Shown here: piece after piece, positions 7,707 to 15,538 of the stretch
Position numbering within the stretch: position 1 is the stretch's first letter
Layout of the letters: each line of letters opens with the position of its first letter
Source of the DNA: Comamonadaceae bacterium
GTDB taxonomy: Bacteria > Pseudomonadota > Gammaproteobacteria > Burkholderiales > Burkholderiaceae_C
Direction: 5' to 3'
Length of the DNA: 34,152 nt
Assembly: GCA_947372425.1 (NCBI GenBank)
Contig: CANBTQ010000006.1
Location: 1-34,152 of the forward strand
Notes under the pieces: generated by a model
Told to the model about the DNA's origin: nothing
Database searches by the model: none
What the model saw: only the letters and a program-made list of their open reading frames with translations
Position numbers and translations under genes: made by a program

Positions 7707-7742
7707 GCATCAAGCAAGGGCCGGTTTTGACCTTGCGCAGCT

Positions 7743-8099
7743 TTAGTTGCGATCCGATGGGTCGGGCAAGGCCTGCTCAATGGCTTCGCGCACGGCCTCT
7801 TCAATCTGCAGGTGCAGTGACGGCAGCAAGGCGCTGTACTGGGCCTCAAAAAGTTCCTGGGCGATATTGCGCAACTCGGCTTCCAGTTGCGGGCGCACCA
7901 GCTTGATGAGTTGCTGCGCCAAGGCGTGGCGGTCCGGGACCACAGGCACTGGCGGCGCCGGGGTGTAGGCAGGCGCCGGCACCTCCATCGCCGTGGAGGC
8001 TTGCTCGCTCACAGGCGGGGCCACCACCTTGCCCAGATCGGCGGGATGGACCACCTCGGTCAGCGTGGGCAGGTAACGGGGTGGCAAGCGGCTGCTCAT
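7743..8099 (-). CDS. Conserved hypothetical protein downstream of holC
   Basis: This 118-residue protein is of unknown function. The first half (about 1-55) is Pro/Val/Ala-rich and probably disordered (PAPAYTPAPPVPVVP). The second half (about 58-110) is predicted helical with acidic amphipathic repeats (LVRPQLEAELRNIAQELFEAQ). It has no signal peptide or membrane segment. A GGGGAG ribosome binding site precedes the ATG, and the start lies 1 nt after the holC stop, so it is part of the pepA-holC unit. I do not recognise a named family. A helical tail of this type could mediate protein-protein contacts, which is only a guess. Confidence 0.75.
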   Translation of the reverse strand: MSSRLPPRYLPTLTEVVHPADLGKVVAPPVSEQASTAMEVPAPAYTPAPPVPVVPDRHALAQQLIKLVRPQLEAELRNIAQELFEAQYSALLPSLHLQIEEAVREAIEQALPDPSDRN

Positions 8100-8100
8100 G

Positions 8101-8544
8101 TCACTCCCCTGCCCGGCTCTTCAGGTCGTGCCGGGTGATGGTGTAACCCCGTTCGGTGTACAGCTTCCAGCGCTGGCGGGCCAGGTTGCGCTCCTGCTCG
8201 TCGGTGCTGACGACTTCGATGACGCGTTGAAACTGCTCAAACTCCTTGGGCACGTCGTCCGCCAGGTTCACAAGAATCGGAAAGTCGGTATCCAGTGCCC
8301 CATCGGCATCCACCAGCAGAACAGACGATCGCCCGCGCACGGCATCGGCCGCCGATTGATCGCAATGGGTAATGAAGTCAGTCGGCCCCAGGTTCCACAG
8401 GGCGGCATCCAGCGCGGCACCGATTTCCGGGCTGCTGCGAACCACCAGGCGTGCACCGGTGGCCGCAGCCTTGCGCAACAGACGACAGGCGTAGGCGAGC
8501 CGGTCGGGCGCGCCGAAGTGGAAAGCGACTTCAGTCACCGCCAT
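8101..8544 (-). CDS. holC: DNA polymerase III subunit chi
   Basis: This 147-residue protein matches HolC. It starts with TEVAFHFGAPDRLAYACRLLRKA, followed by the region binding psi/SSB with LWNLGPTDFITHC, and VLLVDADG / FPILVNLADDVPKEFEQFQRVIEVV in the second half. Chi links the clamp loader to single-strand binding protein at the replication fork. The final part (RQRWKLYTERGYTITRHDL) is the usual C-terminus of the family. Its ATG overlaps the pepA stop by one base (TGATG), and a pepA-holC order is common in proteobacteria, which supports the call. The length is normal. Confidence 0.94.
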   Translation of the reverse strand: MAVTEVAFHFGAPDRLAYACRLLRKAAATGARLVVRSSPEIGAALDAALWNLGPTDFITHCDQSAADAVRGRSSVLLVDADGALDTDFPILVNLADDVPKEFEQFQRVIEVVSTDEQERNLARQRWKLYTERGYTITRHDLKSRAGE

Positions 8545-9989
8545 CAGGCGCCGGCCTGGGCCAGCAGGTATTCCACCAGCAGGCCGACGGGCCGGCCGGT
8601 TGCGCCCTTGCTGGCGCCGCTCTTCCAGGCCGTGCCGGCAATGTCCAGATGGGCCCAGGGGTATTGGGCGGTAAAGCGCTGCAGGTATTTGGCCGCCGAG
8701 ACCGCGCCGCCGGCACGCCCGGCCACATTGGCCATATCGGCAAACGAGGTCTTCAGGCCTTCACCGTATTCTTCATCCAGCGGCATCTGCCAGCACAGGT
8801 CTTGCGCCGCCTCGCCGGCTGCACTCAGTGCCTTGGCCAGATCGGCGTCGGGCGAAAACAGGCCGCTGCGCACATTACCCAAAGCCACGACGCAGGCGCC
8901 GGTCAGGGTGGCAATATCCACCACGGCGCGCGGCTTGAAGCGTTCGGCGTAGGTCAGTGCGTCGCACAGCACCAGGCGGCCTTCGGCATCGGTATTGAGG
9001 ATTTCAATGGTCTGGCCGCTCATGCTGGTGACCACATCACCGGGCTTGACCGCGCGGCCGTTGAGCAGGTTCTCGCAGGACGGGATCAGTCCGACCACAT
9101 TGATGGCCGGCTTGAGCTCGGCCAGGGAACGGAACACGCCCAGCACGCTGGCCGCGCCGCACATGTCAAACTTCATCTCGTCCATCTCGGCCGCGGGTTT
9201 GATGGAGATGCCGCCGCTGTCAAAGGTGATGCCCTTGCCCACCAGCACCGTGGGCGCTGCCGCTTTGGCCGCGCCGTTGTACTTGAGGACGATGAAACGC
9301 AGCGGCTCGTCCGAACCCTGGGCCACAGCCAGGAAGGCGCCCATGCCCAGCTTGGCCACTTCCTTGGGGCCCAGCACCTCACAACTGATCTTGCCGTGCT
9401 TGGCGGCCAGCGCCTCAGCGGCCTTGGCCAGCAAGCTGGGCGTGGCGTGGTTGGCCGGACGGTTGCCCCATTCCTTGGCCAGTTCCACACCCCGCACCAC
9501 GGCGACGGCCCGCCCAAAGGCGGCTTGCAGGTCTGGCGCATTGCTGGCCGTCAGCAGCACGGCATGCAGGGTGCGCCCTTCGGGCTTGGACTTGGTGGTG
9601 GTGTAGCTGTAGCTGCCATCGGCCACGGCCGACACGGCTGCGCGCACCGACGCGTCGCGCGCCGGGCCGGCAAAAGCCAGCACCAGTTTCTTCAACTGGT
9701 CCGACTTGACGCTGGCCAGGGCAGCTGCAATGCCGCTGCGCACCTGCTTGGCACTGCCGTCGCCGATGCCGGCAATCACCACCCGGCTGGCCTGGGCCAG
9801 TGCAGGTTTGTACAGCGACAAAATTTTGCCGGCCTTGGTCTGGGCATCGCCGTCCTTGATGGCACGCCCCACCAGGGCCGTGAAACCATCCCGGCCCGGC
9901 TTGAAGCTGTCCGGCACCAGCACCAGCAGCGCATCACATTTTTCGGTGGCAGCCTCGTGCAGGCTCAGGGGCTTCAGTTCAAAGTTCAT
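8544..9989 (-). CDS. pepA: Leucyl aminopeptidase (M17, PepA)
   Basis: This 481-residue cytosolic aminopeptidase is built as an N-terminal macro-like domain (about 1-165) and a C-terminal M17 catalytic domain. The two-metal site is visible in VGKGITFDSGGISIKP, in the DEMKFDMCGAA segment, and in the signature NTDAEGRLVLCDAL. It removes N-terminal residues, preferentially leucine, from peptides and contributes to glutathione/peptide turnover; in E. coli PepA also binds DNA. An AAGGA lies 12 nt before the ATG, a long spacing. It heads the minus-strand pepA-holC unit and diverges from lptF with only 24 bp between the start codons, an arrangement also conserved in E. coli though with a longer gap. 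Confidence 0.96.
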   Translation of the reverse strand: MNFELKPLSLHEAATEKCDALLVLVPDSFKPGRDGFTALVGRAIKDGDAQTKAGKILSLYKPALAQASRVVIAGIGDGSAKQVRSGIAAALASVKSDQLKKLVLAFAGPARDASVRAAVSAVADGSYSYTTTKSKPEGRTLHAVLLTASNAPDLQAAFGRAVAVVRGVELAKEWGNRPANHATPSLLAKAAEALAAKHGKISCEVLGPKEVAKLGMGAFLAVAQGSDEPLRFIVLKYNGAAKAAAPTVLVGKGITFDSGGISIKPAAEMDEMKFDMCGAASVLGVFRSLAELKPAINVVGLIPSCENLLNGRAVKPGDVVTSMSGQTIEILNTDAEGRLVLCDALTYAERFKPRAVVDIATLTGACVVALGNVRSGLFSPDADLAKALSAAGEAAQDLCWQMPLDEEYGEGLKTSFADMANVAGRAGGAVSAAKYLQRFTAQYPWAHLDIAGTAWKSGASKGATGRPVGLLVEYLLAQAGA

Positions 9990-10013
9990 AATTGGCTCAC
10001 TTCCTTGTTCGCA

Positions 10014-11126
10014 ATGTTATTCCATTCCTCTATTCGCAAAGAACTGGCCCGCAGTTTCGGCGCCACGCTGGTGGTGCTGGCCACCGTGGTGATGACCATG
10101 ACCCTGATCCGCACCGTGGGCGAGGCCTCGCGCGGCACGTTCAACCCCACGGATGTGATGATCGTCATGGGCTATACCGTGCTGTCCGACATGCCGACGA
10201 TTCTGTCCATGAGCCTTTTTATCGCCGTGCTGAGCGTGCTCACGCGCATGTACAAAGACAGCGAGATGGTGATCTGGTTTGGCAGCGGCCGTGGCCTCAC
10301 CGCGCTGCTGACGCCGCTGTACCGCTTTGCCTGGCCGATTCTGGTGGTGATTGTGGTGCTGGCGTTTTTCATTCTGCCCTGGGCCTTCGGGCGCATCGAA
10401 GACCTGCGCGACCGCTATGAAAAACGCGGCGATATTGCCCGCATCGAACCCGGACAGTTTCAGGAATCGGCCAACGGCGACCGGGTCTTCTTCATCGAGA
10501 AGAACTCCGAAAACAAGCAGACCGGCAACAACGTCTTCATCGCCACCAATGAGCAAAGCAAGGAAACCATCACCTCGGCCCGCAGCGGCCATATTGAAGT
10601 GATTGGCAGTGACAAGTTCCTGGTACTGCAGAACGGGCAGCGGTTGGAGAAATCTGCCGGCAAAAAGGAGCTCACGGTCAGCGTGTTTGAGCGCTATGGC
10701 GCGCGCGTGGGCGCGGATGATGTATCGGCGCGCAGCTACATCCCCACCAGCTCCATCAGCTCACTGGAGCTGTTCCAGAACCCCACGGCCAGAAACCTGG
10801 CGGAGCTGTCGTGGCGCGTGGGCCTGGCGCTGGCGGCCTTCAACTTCATCGTGATCGGCATTGCCGCCGCCGGCACCAACCCGCGTGTGGGGCGCACCGC
10901 CAACCTGGGCTTTGCCTTTCTGATTTTTGTGGTGTATTTCAACTTTCTGGTGCTGGGCAAGAGCTGGGTGGAATCCGGCCAGGTGCAATTCGCTCCCTTC
11001 CTGCTGGTGTTGCATGGCGGCGCACTGGCGCTGGGCATGTTGTGGCTGACCAAGCGCCACAACAACTGGGTGCTGCGCTGGCGCCCGCGCGCACGGCCTG
11101 CCGCTGCCGAAAGCAGCGCGCCATGA
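10014..11126 (+). CDS. lptF: LPS export ABC transporter permease LptF
   Basis: This 370-residue inner-membrane permease forms the LptB2FG complex that extracts lipopolysaccharide. It has transmembrane helices at about 15-35, 55-80 and 100-125, a periplasmic beta-jellyroll domain (about 135-265, with ARIEPGQFQ and VFFIEKNSE), and further helices at about 270-350. The start at 10014 gives the typical N-terminus MLFHSSIRKELARSFG. The ORF track extends far upstream only through the antisense strand of pepA. No good Shine-Dalgarno is seen. The gap to the divergent pepA is 24 bp, so its promoter must lie inside pepA. The stop overlaps the lptG start (ATGA). Confidence 0.95.
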   Translation: MLFHSSIRKELARSFGATLVVLATVVMTMTLIRTVGEASRGTFNPTDVMIVMGYTVLSDMPTILSMSLFIAVLSVLTRMYKDSEMVIWFGSGRGLTALLTPLYRFAWPILVVIVVLAFFILPWAFGRIEDLRDRYEKRGDIARIEPGQFQESANGDRVFFIEKNSENKQTGNNVFIATNEQSKETITSARSGHIEVIGSDKFLVLQNGQRLEKSAGKKELTVSVFERYGARVGADDVSARSYIPTSSISSLELFQNPTARNLAELSWRVGLALAAFNFIVIGIAAAGTNPRVGRTANLGFAFLIFVVYFNFLVLGKSWVESGQVQFAPFLLVLHGGALALGMLWLTKRHNNWVLRWRPRARPAAAESSAP

Positions 11127-12229
11127 AGACCGTACGCCGCCTGCTGTTCCGCGAGGTTGTGATTGCCGTGGCGCTGGTGACGCTGGGCTTTGTGTCACTG
11201 TTTTTCTTCTTCGACTTTGTGGAGGAGCTGCAGTCGGTCAACCATATCGGCGCCATCGGCTACCGCATTCCCCAGGCCCTGATCTACATCGGCCTGATGA
11301 TGCCCAGCCACGTCTATGAGCTCATGCCCATTACCGTACTGATCGGCACCATTTTTGTGATGGCCCGGCTGGCGCAGAGCTCGGAGTTCACCATTTTGCG
11401 CACCAGCGGTCTGGGCCCCTGGCGTGCCCTGCGCATCCTGCTGAGCCTGGGGCTGGCCTTTGTGTTCTTCACCTTCGCCGTAGGCGACTACATGGCCCCA
11501 CTGGCCGACAAGACGGCGCAGTTGCTCAAGGCCCGCTTTCAAGGCCAGGTCACAGTGGGCAAGACCGGTGCCTGGCTGAAGGAAAAGCAGGCCTATGGCA
11601 ACTACGCAGTCAACGTAGGGGCGCTGGCCAGCGACGGCAGCATGAAGGATGTGCGCATTTTTGAGTTTGACAACCTGGGGCATCTGGTTTCCATGACCCA
11701 GGGCCAGACCGCCAGCTTTGGCGAACATGACGACTGGCTGCTGAGCACCGTGGACCGCACCGAATTCACCACGGCAGGCGCCAAGGACGGGCGGGTTGAC
11801 CGTGTTTTTTCAGACAGCTTCCGCTGGCCGACGGGCGTGACTGCAGAAATGGTGGCCGCCGCGGTGCTCAAGCCGGAGCGCATGAGCACCATCGACCTGT
11901 TTCAGTACATGCAGCACCTGAGTTCCAACAACCAATCGGCACAAAAATACGAAATCCAGTTCTGGAAAAAGGTGTTTTATCCGCTGAGCTGTCTGGTGAT
12001 GGTGGTGCTGGCCCTGCCCTTTGCCTACTTCCACTTTCGCTCCGGTAGCATTGCCAGCTATGTGTTTGGCGGTGTGATGGCCGGCATCAGCTTTGTGCTG
12101 CTCAACAACGTGCTCAGCGACCTGGGCACCCTGCAGGGCTGGCAACCCTGGTTTACCGCGGCGCTGCCGGGGCTGATTTACTCCATGCTGTCGCTCACAG
12201 CATTTACCTGGCTGGTCTTGCGACGATGA
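11123..12229 (+). CDS. lptG: LPS export ABC transporter permease LptG
   Basis: This 368-residue partner of LptF has the same six-helix plus jellyroll plan. It shows an N-terminal helix with LLFREVVIAVALVTLGFVSLF (about 7-27), the coupling region SSEFTILRTSGLGPWR, a periplasmic domain (about 140-265) and C-terminal helices with FYPLSCLVMVVLALPFAYF. It works with LptF and the LptB ATPase, which is not in the window. The ATG is inside the lptF stop (ATGA), and the gene stops inside the cbiX start in the same way. The coupled triple is therefore probably one operon. Confidence 0.95.
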   Translation: MKTVRRLLFREVVIAVALVTLGFVSLFFFFDFVEELQSVNHIGAIGYRIPQALIYIGLMMPSHVYELMPITVLIGTIFVMARLAQSSEFTILRTSGLGPWRALRILLSLGLAFVFFTFAVGDYMAPLADKTAQLLKARFQGQVTVGKTGAWLKEKQAYGNYAVNVGALASDGSMKDVRIFEFDNLGHLVSMTQGQTASFGEHDDWLLSTVDRTEFTTAGAKDGRVDRVFSDSFRWPTGVTAEMVAAAVLKPERMSTIDLFQYMQHLSSNNQSAQKYEIQFWKKVFYPLSCLVMVVLALPFAYFHFRSGSIASYVFGGVMAGISFVLLNNVLSDLGTLQGWQPWFTAALPGLIYSMLSLTAFTWLVLRR

Positions 12230-12597
12230 ACCCAACCGATCAACACGCCGTCATCCTGTTTGCACACGGCTCGCGCGACCCGCTCTGGCACAAACCCATG
12301 GAGGCCGTGGCCGCGCAGATGGCACTGAACAGCCCCGCCAGCCTGGTGCGCTGTGCCTACCTGGAGTTGAGCCAGCCCGACCTGCCGGCGGCCTGCCAGG
12401 AACTGGTCGAGGCGGGTGTCCGTGCCATCACCATCGTGCCCATGTTTCTGGGCGTGGGCCGCCACGCCCGCGAAGACCTGCCCATGCTGGCTGCGCAGTT
12501 GCGCGCTGCCTATCCGCAGGTGGCGATTGCAGTCAAGCCGGCGGTGGGCGAAGACCAGCGCCTGATTCAGCTGCTGGCCGCCATATCAGCCGAATAG
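12226..12597 (+). CDS. cbiX: Sirohydrochlorin chelatase, CbiX/SirB short type
   Basis: This 123-residue single-domain class II chelatase has the metal-binding FAHGSRDPLWHKP near the N-terminus, AYLELSQPDLPAAC, and VPMFLGVGRHAREDLP with the second histidine. Short CbiX/SirB enzymes dimerise and insert Fe2+ or Co2+ into sirohydrochlorin, giving siroheme or a cobalamin precursor. Metal preference cannot be read from the sequence. It overlaps lptG by four bases (ATGA), so it is co-translated with LPS permeases, an unrelated pathway. The sulphur regulator cysB lies 0.8 kb away, and siroheme is the cofactor of sulphite reductase, which favours the siroheme role. Confidence 0.88.
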   Translation: MNPTDQHAVILFAHGSRDPLWHKPMEAVAAQMALNSPASLVRCAYLELSQPDLPAACQELVEAGVRAITIVPMFLGVGRHAREDLPMLAAQLRAAYPQVAIAVKPAVGEDQRLIQLLAAISAE

Positions 12598-12622
12598 GCG
12601 CGGGCCGACCCCGCTACCCGCA

Positions 12623-13189
12623 CTACTGACCCGCCGTCGGGGTATCCGGGTTCTGTGCGACCTTTGCACGGATGCTGACCAGCACCGAGCCGCCGGCCGC
12701 CAGCTTGCCCAGGTCCCAATGCACAAAGCGGTATTCGGCGTAGGGCACCGGCTGCATCAGGGTTGAGCCGCTGGCGTTCACCACCTTTCTCAGCAAGGGT
12801 TCCGGGCCAAACTGTGAATCCTTCAGCGCCACTGCATGGGCAATCGCCGGGGTGGACCGGGCACTGTCCTTGATGTACTCCACTGCCTCCGGCACCGGCA
12901 AAGTCGCCACCACGGCCAGCACGTTGGCACTCCGGTTGGTATAAGTGGCCTGGTATTCCAGCATATCGCCCGGAACCACCAGACTGGCGTCCGTCAGGCG
13001 GCTCTGACCCTTATCGTCCGTCAGCACCTTGAACTGCTTCAGATTGACCACGATAGGGGCCTGGCTCTTCGGATTCGCCTGCGCATCGGCATCGGCTGCG
13101 TACGCTGCAGCCGGCACCAGGCCCGCCATCAACAAGCCAGCCACCAGCGCAAACAGGGGGGGAAACACTTTTCGGGTTTTGCTCAACAT
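12623..13189 (-). CDS. Exported DUF11-like protein
   Basis: This 188-residue protein has a clear signal peptide (KTRK, then LFALVAGLLMAGLVPAAAYA; cleavage near residue 31). The mature part resembles DUF11/conserved-repeat beta domains: VVPGDMLEYQATYTNRSANVLAVVATLPVP, then AEYRFVHWDLGKLAAGGSVLVSIRAKV at the end. Such domains are beta-sandwiches found in surface and secreted proteins; no enzymatic motif is visible. I start at 13189, where GAGGAA sits 7 nt upstream. The ORF-track start (13315) adds 42 residues without a ribosome binding site and lies in the promoter region. It diverges from cysB. Function unknown. Confidence 0.78.
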   Translation of the reverse strand: MLSKTRKVFPPLFALVAGLLMAGLVPAAAYAADADAQANPKSQAPIVVNLKQFKVLTDDKGQSRLTDASLVVPGDMLEYQATYTNRSANVLAVVATLPVPEAVEYIKDSARSTPAIAHAVALKDSQFGPEPLLRKVVNASGSTLMQPVPYAEYRFVHWDLGKLAAGGSVLVSIRAKVAQNPDTPTAGQ

Positions 13190-13245
13190 GAATTCTTTCC
13201 TCGTTAAAAGTCCGTTCGGTATGTATTTTTGGGGACTCCCACTCC

Positions 13246-13274
13246 AGTATGAATGCTTGTTTTGCGAAAGACAA
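13246..13274 (-). promoter_or_regulatory. Candidate sigma-70 promoter of the DUF11-like gene
   Basis: On the minus strand TTGTCT (4 of 6) and CATACT (4 of 6) are 17 nt apart, about 57 bp before the start codon. Spacing is ideal but both hexamers are imperfect. Confidence 0.4.
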
Positions 13275-13304
13275 CTGGGAACGCCGGGCGCCAACACGGT
13301 GGAT

Positions 13305-13323
13305 AATGAATCCAAAGATCATT
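13305..13323. promoter_or_regulatory. Inverted repeat AATGA-N9-TCATT upstream of cysB
   Basis: A perfect 5-9-5 inverted repeat lies 33 bp before the cysB start, in AT-rich DNA (ATTCTTTTTAGG follows). CysB-type LysR regulators bind dyad sequences in their own promoters, so autoregulation is possible, but I cannot match a CysB consensus with confidence. Confidence 0.3.
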
Positions 13324-13356
13324 CTTTTTAGGTATTAGTGTTTTCAAGAGCCCGAT

Positions 13357-14322
13357 ATGAACCTCCACCAATTCCGCTTCGTACAAGAGGCTGCGCGCCG
13401 CAACCTCAACCTGACCGAGGCTGCCAAAGCGCTGCACACCTCGCAGCCCGGCGTCTCCAAGGCCATCATCGAGCTGGAAGAAGAGCTGGGCATTGAAATT
13501 TTTGCCCGCCACGGCAAGCGCCTCAAGCGCATTACCGAGCCCGGCCAGCACGTGCTCAAAAGCATTGAGCTGATCATGGGCGAGGTGGGCAACCTCAAGC
13601 GCATCGGCGAGCAATACAGCAACCAGGACAGCGGCACACTGTCCATCGCCACCACCCACACCCAGGCCCGCTATGTGTTGCCCGAGCGCGTGGCCGCCCT
13701 GCGCGCCGCCTACCCCAAGGTGAACATCAGCATGCACCAGGGCGCGCCCGCGCAGGTGGCCCGCATGCTGATTGACGATGTGGCCGAGATCGGCATTGCC
13801 ACCGAGTCACTGGCCGACTACGCCGAACTGGTCACCCTGCCCTGCTACGAGTGGCAGCACATGCTGGTGCTGCCGGCGGACCATCCCCTGGCCAAAAAAG
13901 AGGCCATCACGCTGCAGGACGTGGCCAAAGAACCGCTGATCACCTACCACCCCTCGTTTACCGGCCGCACCAAGATCGACCTGGCCTTTGCCCATGCCCA
14001 TCTGGAGCCGCGCATTGCGCTCGAAGCCATCGATTCGGACGTGATCAAGACCTATGTGCGCCTGGGACTGGGCGTCGGCATCGCTGCCGAAATGGCGGTG
14101 CAGGACATTGTGGACGACTGCGCCAACAACGGCGGCAAGGGTGGCTTGGTGACGCGCCCCGCCGGCCAGTTATTCGGCCAGAACATTGCGCGCGTGGCCT
14201 TCAAGCGCAGTGCCTACCTGCGCAACTTTGTCTACACCTTTGCCGAGTTGCTCAGCAACCGCCTGAGCCGTGACCTCATCATCAAGGCCATGAACGGCCA
14301 TGTGAACGACTACGAGCTGTAA
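13357..14322 (+). CDS. cysB: CysB-family LysR transcriptional regulator
   Basis: This 321-residue LysR regulator has an N-terminal winged helix (MNLHQFRFVQEAARRNLNL, then SQPGVSKAIIELEEELG, residues 1-65) and a periplasmic-binding-fold effector domain (about 90-320). The effector domain shows the CysB-type pieces TTHTQARYVLP, the VNISMHQGAPAQVARM strand, ITYHPSFTGRTKID and ESDVIKTYVRLGLGVGI-like DVIKTYVRLGLGVGIAAEM. CysB responds to N-acetylserine or sulphate-derived ligands and activates sulphate assimilation. Burkholderiales carry related SsuR/Cbl paralogues, so the exact ligand is uncertain. It is followed 3 nt later by a methionine-type aminotransferase. Confidence 0.9.
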   Translation: MNLHQFRFVQEAARRNLNLTEAAKALHTSQPGVSKAIIELEEELGIEIFARHGKRLKRITEPGQHVLKSIELIMGEVGNLKRIGEQYSNQDSGTLSIATTHTQARYVLPERVAALRAAYPKVNISMHQGAPAQVARMLIDDVAEIGIATESLADYAELVTLPCYEWQHMLVLPADHPLAKKEAITLQDVAKEPLITYHPSFTGRTKIDLAFAHAHLEPRIALEAIDSDVIKTYVRLGLGVGIAAEMAVQDIVDDCANNGGKGGLVTRPAGQLFGQNIARVAFKRSAYLRNFVYTFAELLSNRLSRDLIIKAMNGHVNDYEL

Positions 14323-14325
14323 ACG

Positions 14326-15504
14326 ATGCCCTCTGAAGCACCCAGCCTGCCGGCGTTCACCCCTGCACTCAGCAGCCGCCTGCCCCAGGTCGGCACCACC
14401 ATCTTCAGCGTGATGTCGGCCCTGGCGGCCGAACACCAGGCCGTCAACCTGGGCCAGGGTTTTCCGGACTTTGCCTGCGACCCGGCCCTGGTGAACGCCG
14501 TAACTGCAGCCATGCAGGCCGGCCACAACCAGTACCCGCCCATGGTCGGTGTGCCGGTGCTGCGCCAGGCCATTGCCGCCAAGATCGAGGCCCTGCACCA
14601 GTACCGCTACAACGCGGACACCGAAATCACCATCACGGCCGGTGCCACCCAGGCCATACTCACCGCCATTCTGGCCATCGTGCACCCCGGCGACGAGGTG
14701 ATCGTGCTGGAGCCCTGCTACGACAGCTATGTGCCCAATATCGAACTGGCCGGTGGCGTGGCCGTGCGTGTGCCCCTCACGCCCGGCACCTTTCGGCCCG
14801 ACTTTGCAAAAATCGCCGCGGCCATGACACCGCGCACCCGGGCCATTCTCGTCAACAGCCCGCACAACCCCAGCGCCACCATCTGGTCCGAAGCCGACAT
14901 GCGGGCCCTGCAGGACTTGCTGGCCCCCACCAATGTGCTGCTGATCAGCGACGAGGTCTATGAGCACATGGTGTTTGACGGCCGGCAGCACCAGAGCGCG
15001 GCCCGTTTTCCGGGCCTGGCCGCGCGCGCCTTTATCGTCAGCAGCTTTGGCAAGACCTACCATGTGACTGGCTGGAAGGTCGGCTACGTGGCCGCGCCCG
15101 CGTCCTTGAGCGCCGAGTTCCGCAAGGTGCACCAGTTCAACGTGTTCACCGTCAACACGCCGGTGCAATATGCGCTGGCCGCCTACATGGCCGACCCGGC
15201 GCCGTATCTGGACCTGCCCGCGTTTTACAGCGCCAAGCGTGACCTGTTCCGCGACGGCCTGGCCAAGACCCGCTTCAAGCTCCTGCACACCGAAGGCAGC
15301 TACTTCCAGTGCGTGGACATTTCCGCGGTGAGCGACCTGGGCGAGGCCGACTTTTGCCAATGGCTGACCCGCGAGATCGGCGTGGCCGCCATTCCGTTGT
15401 CGGCCTTTTACGGCAACGGGTTTGACCAGCGCGTGGTGCGCTTCTGCTTTGCCAAGCAGGATGCCACCCTGCTGGCGGCACTGGAGCGCTTGCAAAAGTT
15501 GTAG
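14326..15504 (+). CDS. Methionine-type aminotransferase (YbdL-like)
   Basis: This 392-residue class I/II PLP aminotransferase has VNLGQGFPDFACDP, ITAGATQAILTAI, EPCYDSY, VNSPHNPSAT, LISDEVYEHMVF and the PLP lysine in SSFGKTYHVTGWKVGY. The terminal arginine is in VVRFCFAKQD. The GQGFPDF and GKTYHVTGWK motifs are typical of YbdL/methionine aminotransferases, which transfer the amino group of methionine, His or Phe, and serve in methionine salvage. It starts 3 nt after the cysB stop, so the two are very likely one transcript; that supports a sulphur amino-acid role. Substrate remains inferred. Confidence 0.85.
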   Translation: MPSEAPSLPAFTPALSSRLPQVGTTIFSVMSALAAEHQAVNLGQGFPDFACDPALVNAVTAAMQAGHNQYPPMVGVPVLRQAIAAKIEALHQYRYNADTEITITAGATQAILTAILAIVHPGDEVIVLEPCYDSYVPNIELAGGVAVRVPLTPGTFRPDFAKIAAAMTPRTRAILVNSPHNPSATIWSEADMRALQDLLAPTNVLLISDEVYEHMVFDGRQHQSAARFPGLAARAFIVSSFGKTYHVTGWKVGYVAAPASLSAEFRKVHQFNVFTVNTPVQYALAAYMADPAPYLDLPAFYSAKRDLFRDGLAKTRFKLLHTEGSYFQCVDISAVSDLGEADFCQWLTREIGVAAIPLSAFYGNGFDQRVVRFCFAKQDATLLAALERLQKL

Positions 15505-15505
15505 C

Positions 15506-15526
15506 CGGTTGTCGATCGGCCAACCG
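15506..15526. other. Small hairpin between convergent genes
   Basis: CGGTTG pairs with CAACCG across a 9-nt loop in the 34-bp gap between the aminotransferase and the GGDEF/EAL gene. There is no T-tract on either side, so it is not a standard terminator, but it may slow transcription. Confidence 0.25.
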
Positions 15527-15538
15527 CAGAGGCACGAT

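Noticed and set aside
8451-10013. Upstream extension of the lptF reading frame (891 aa in the ORF track)
   Set aside because: It runs through the antisense strand of pepA. LptF proteins begin with MLFHSSIRKEL at 10014.
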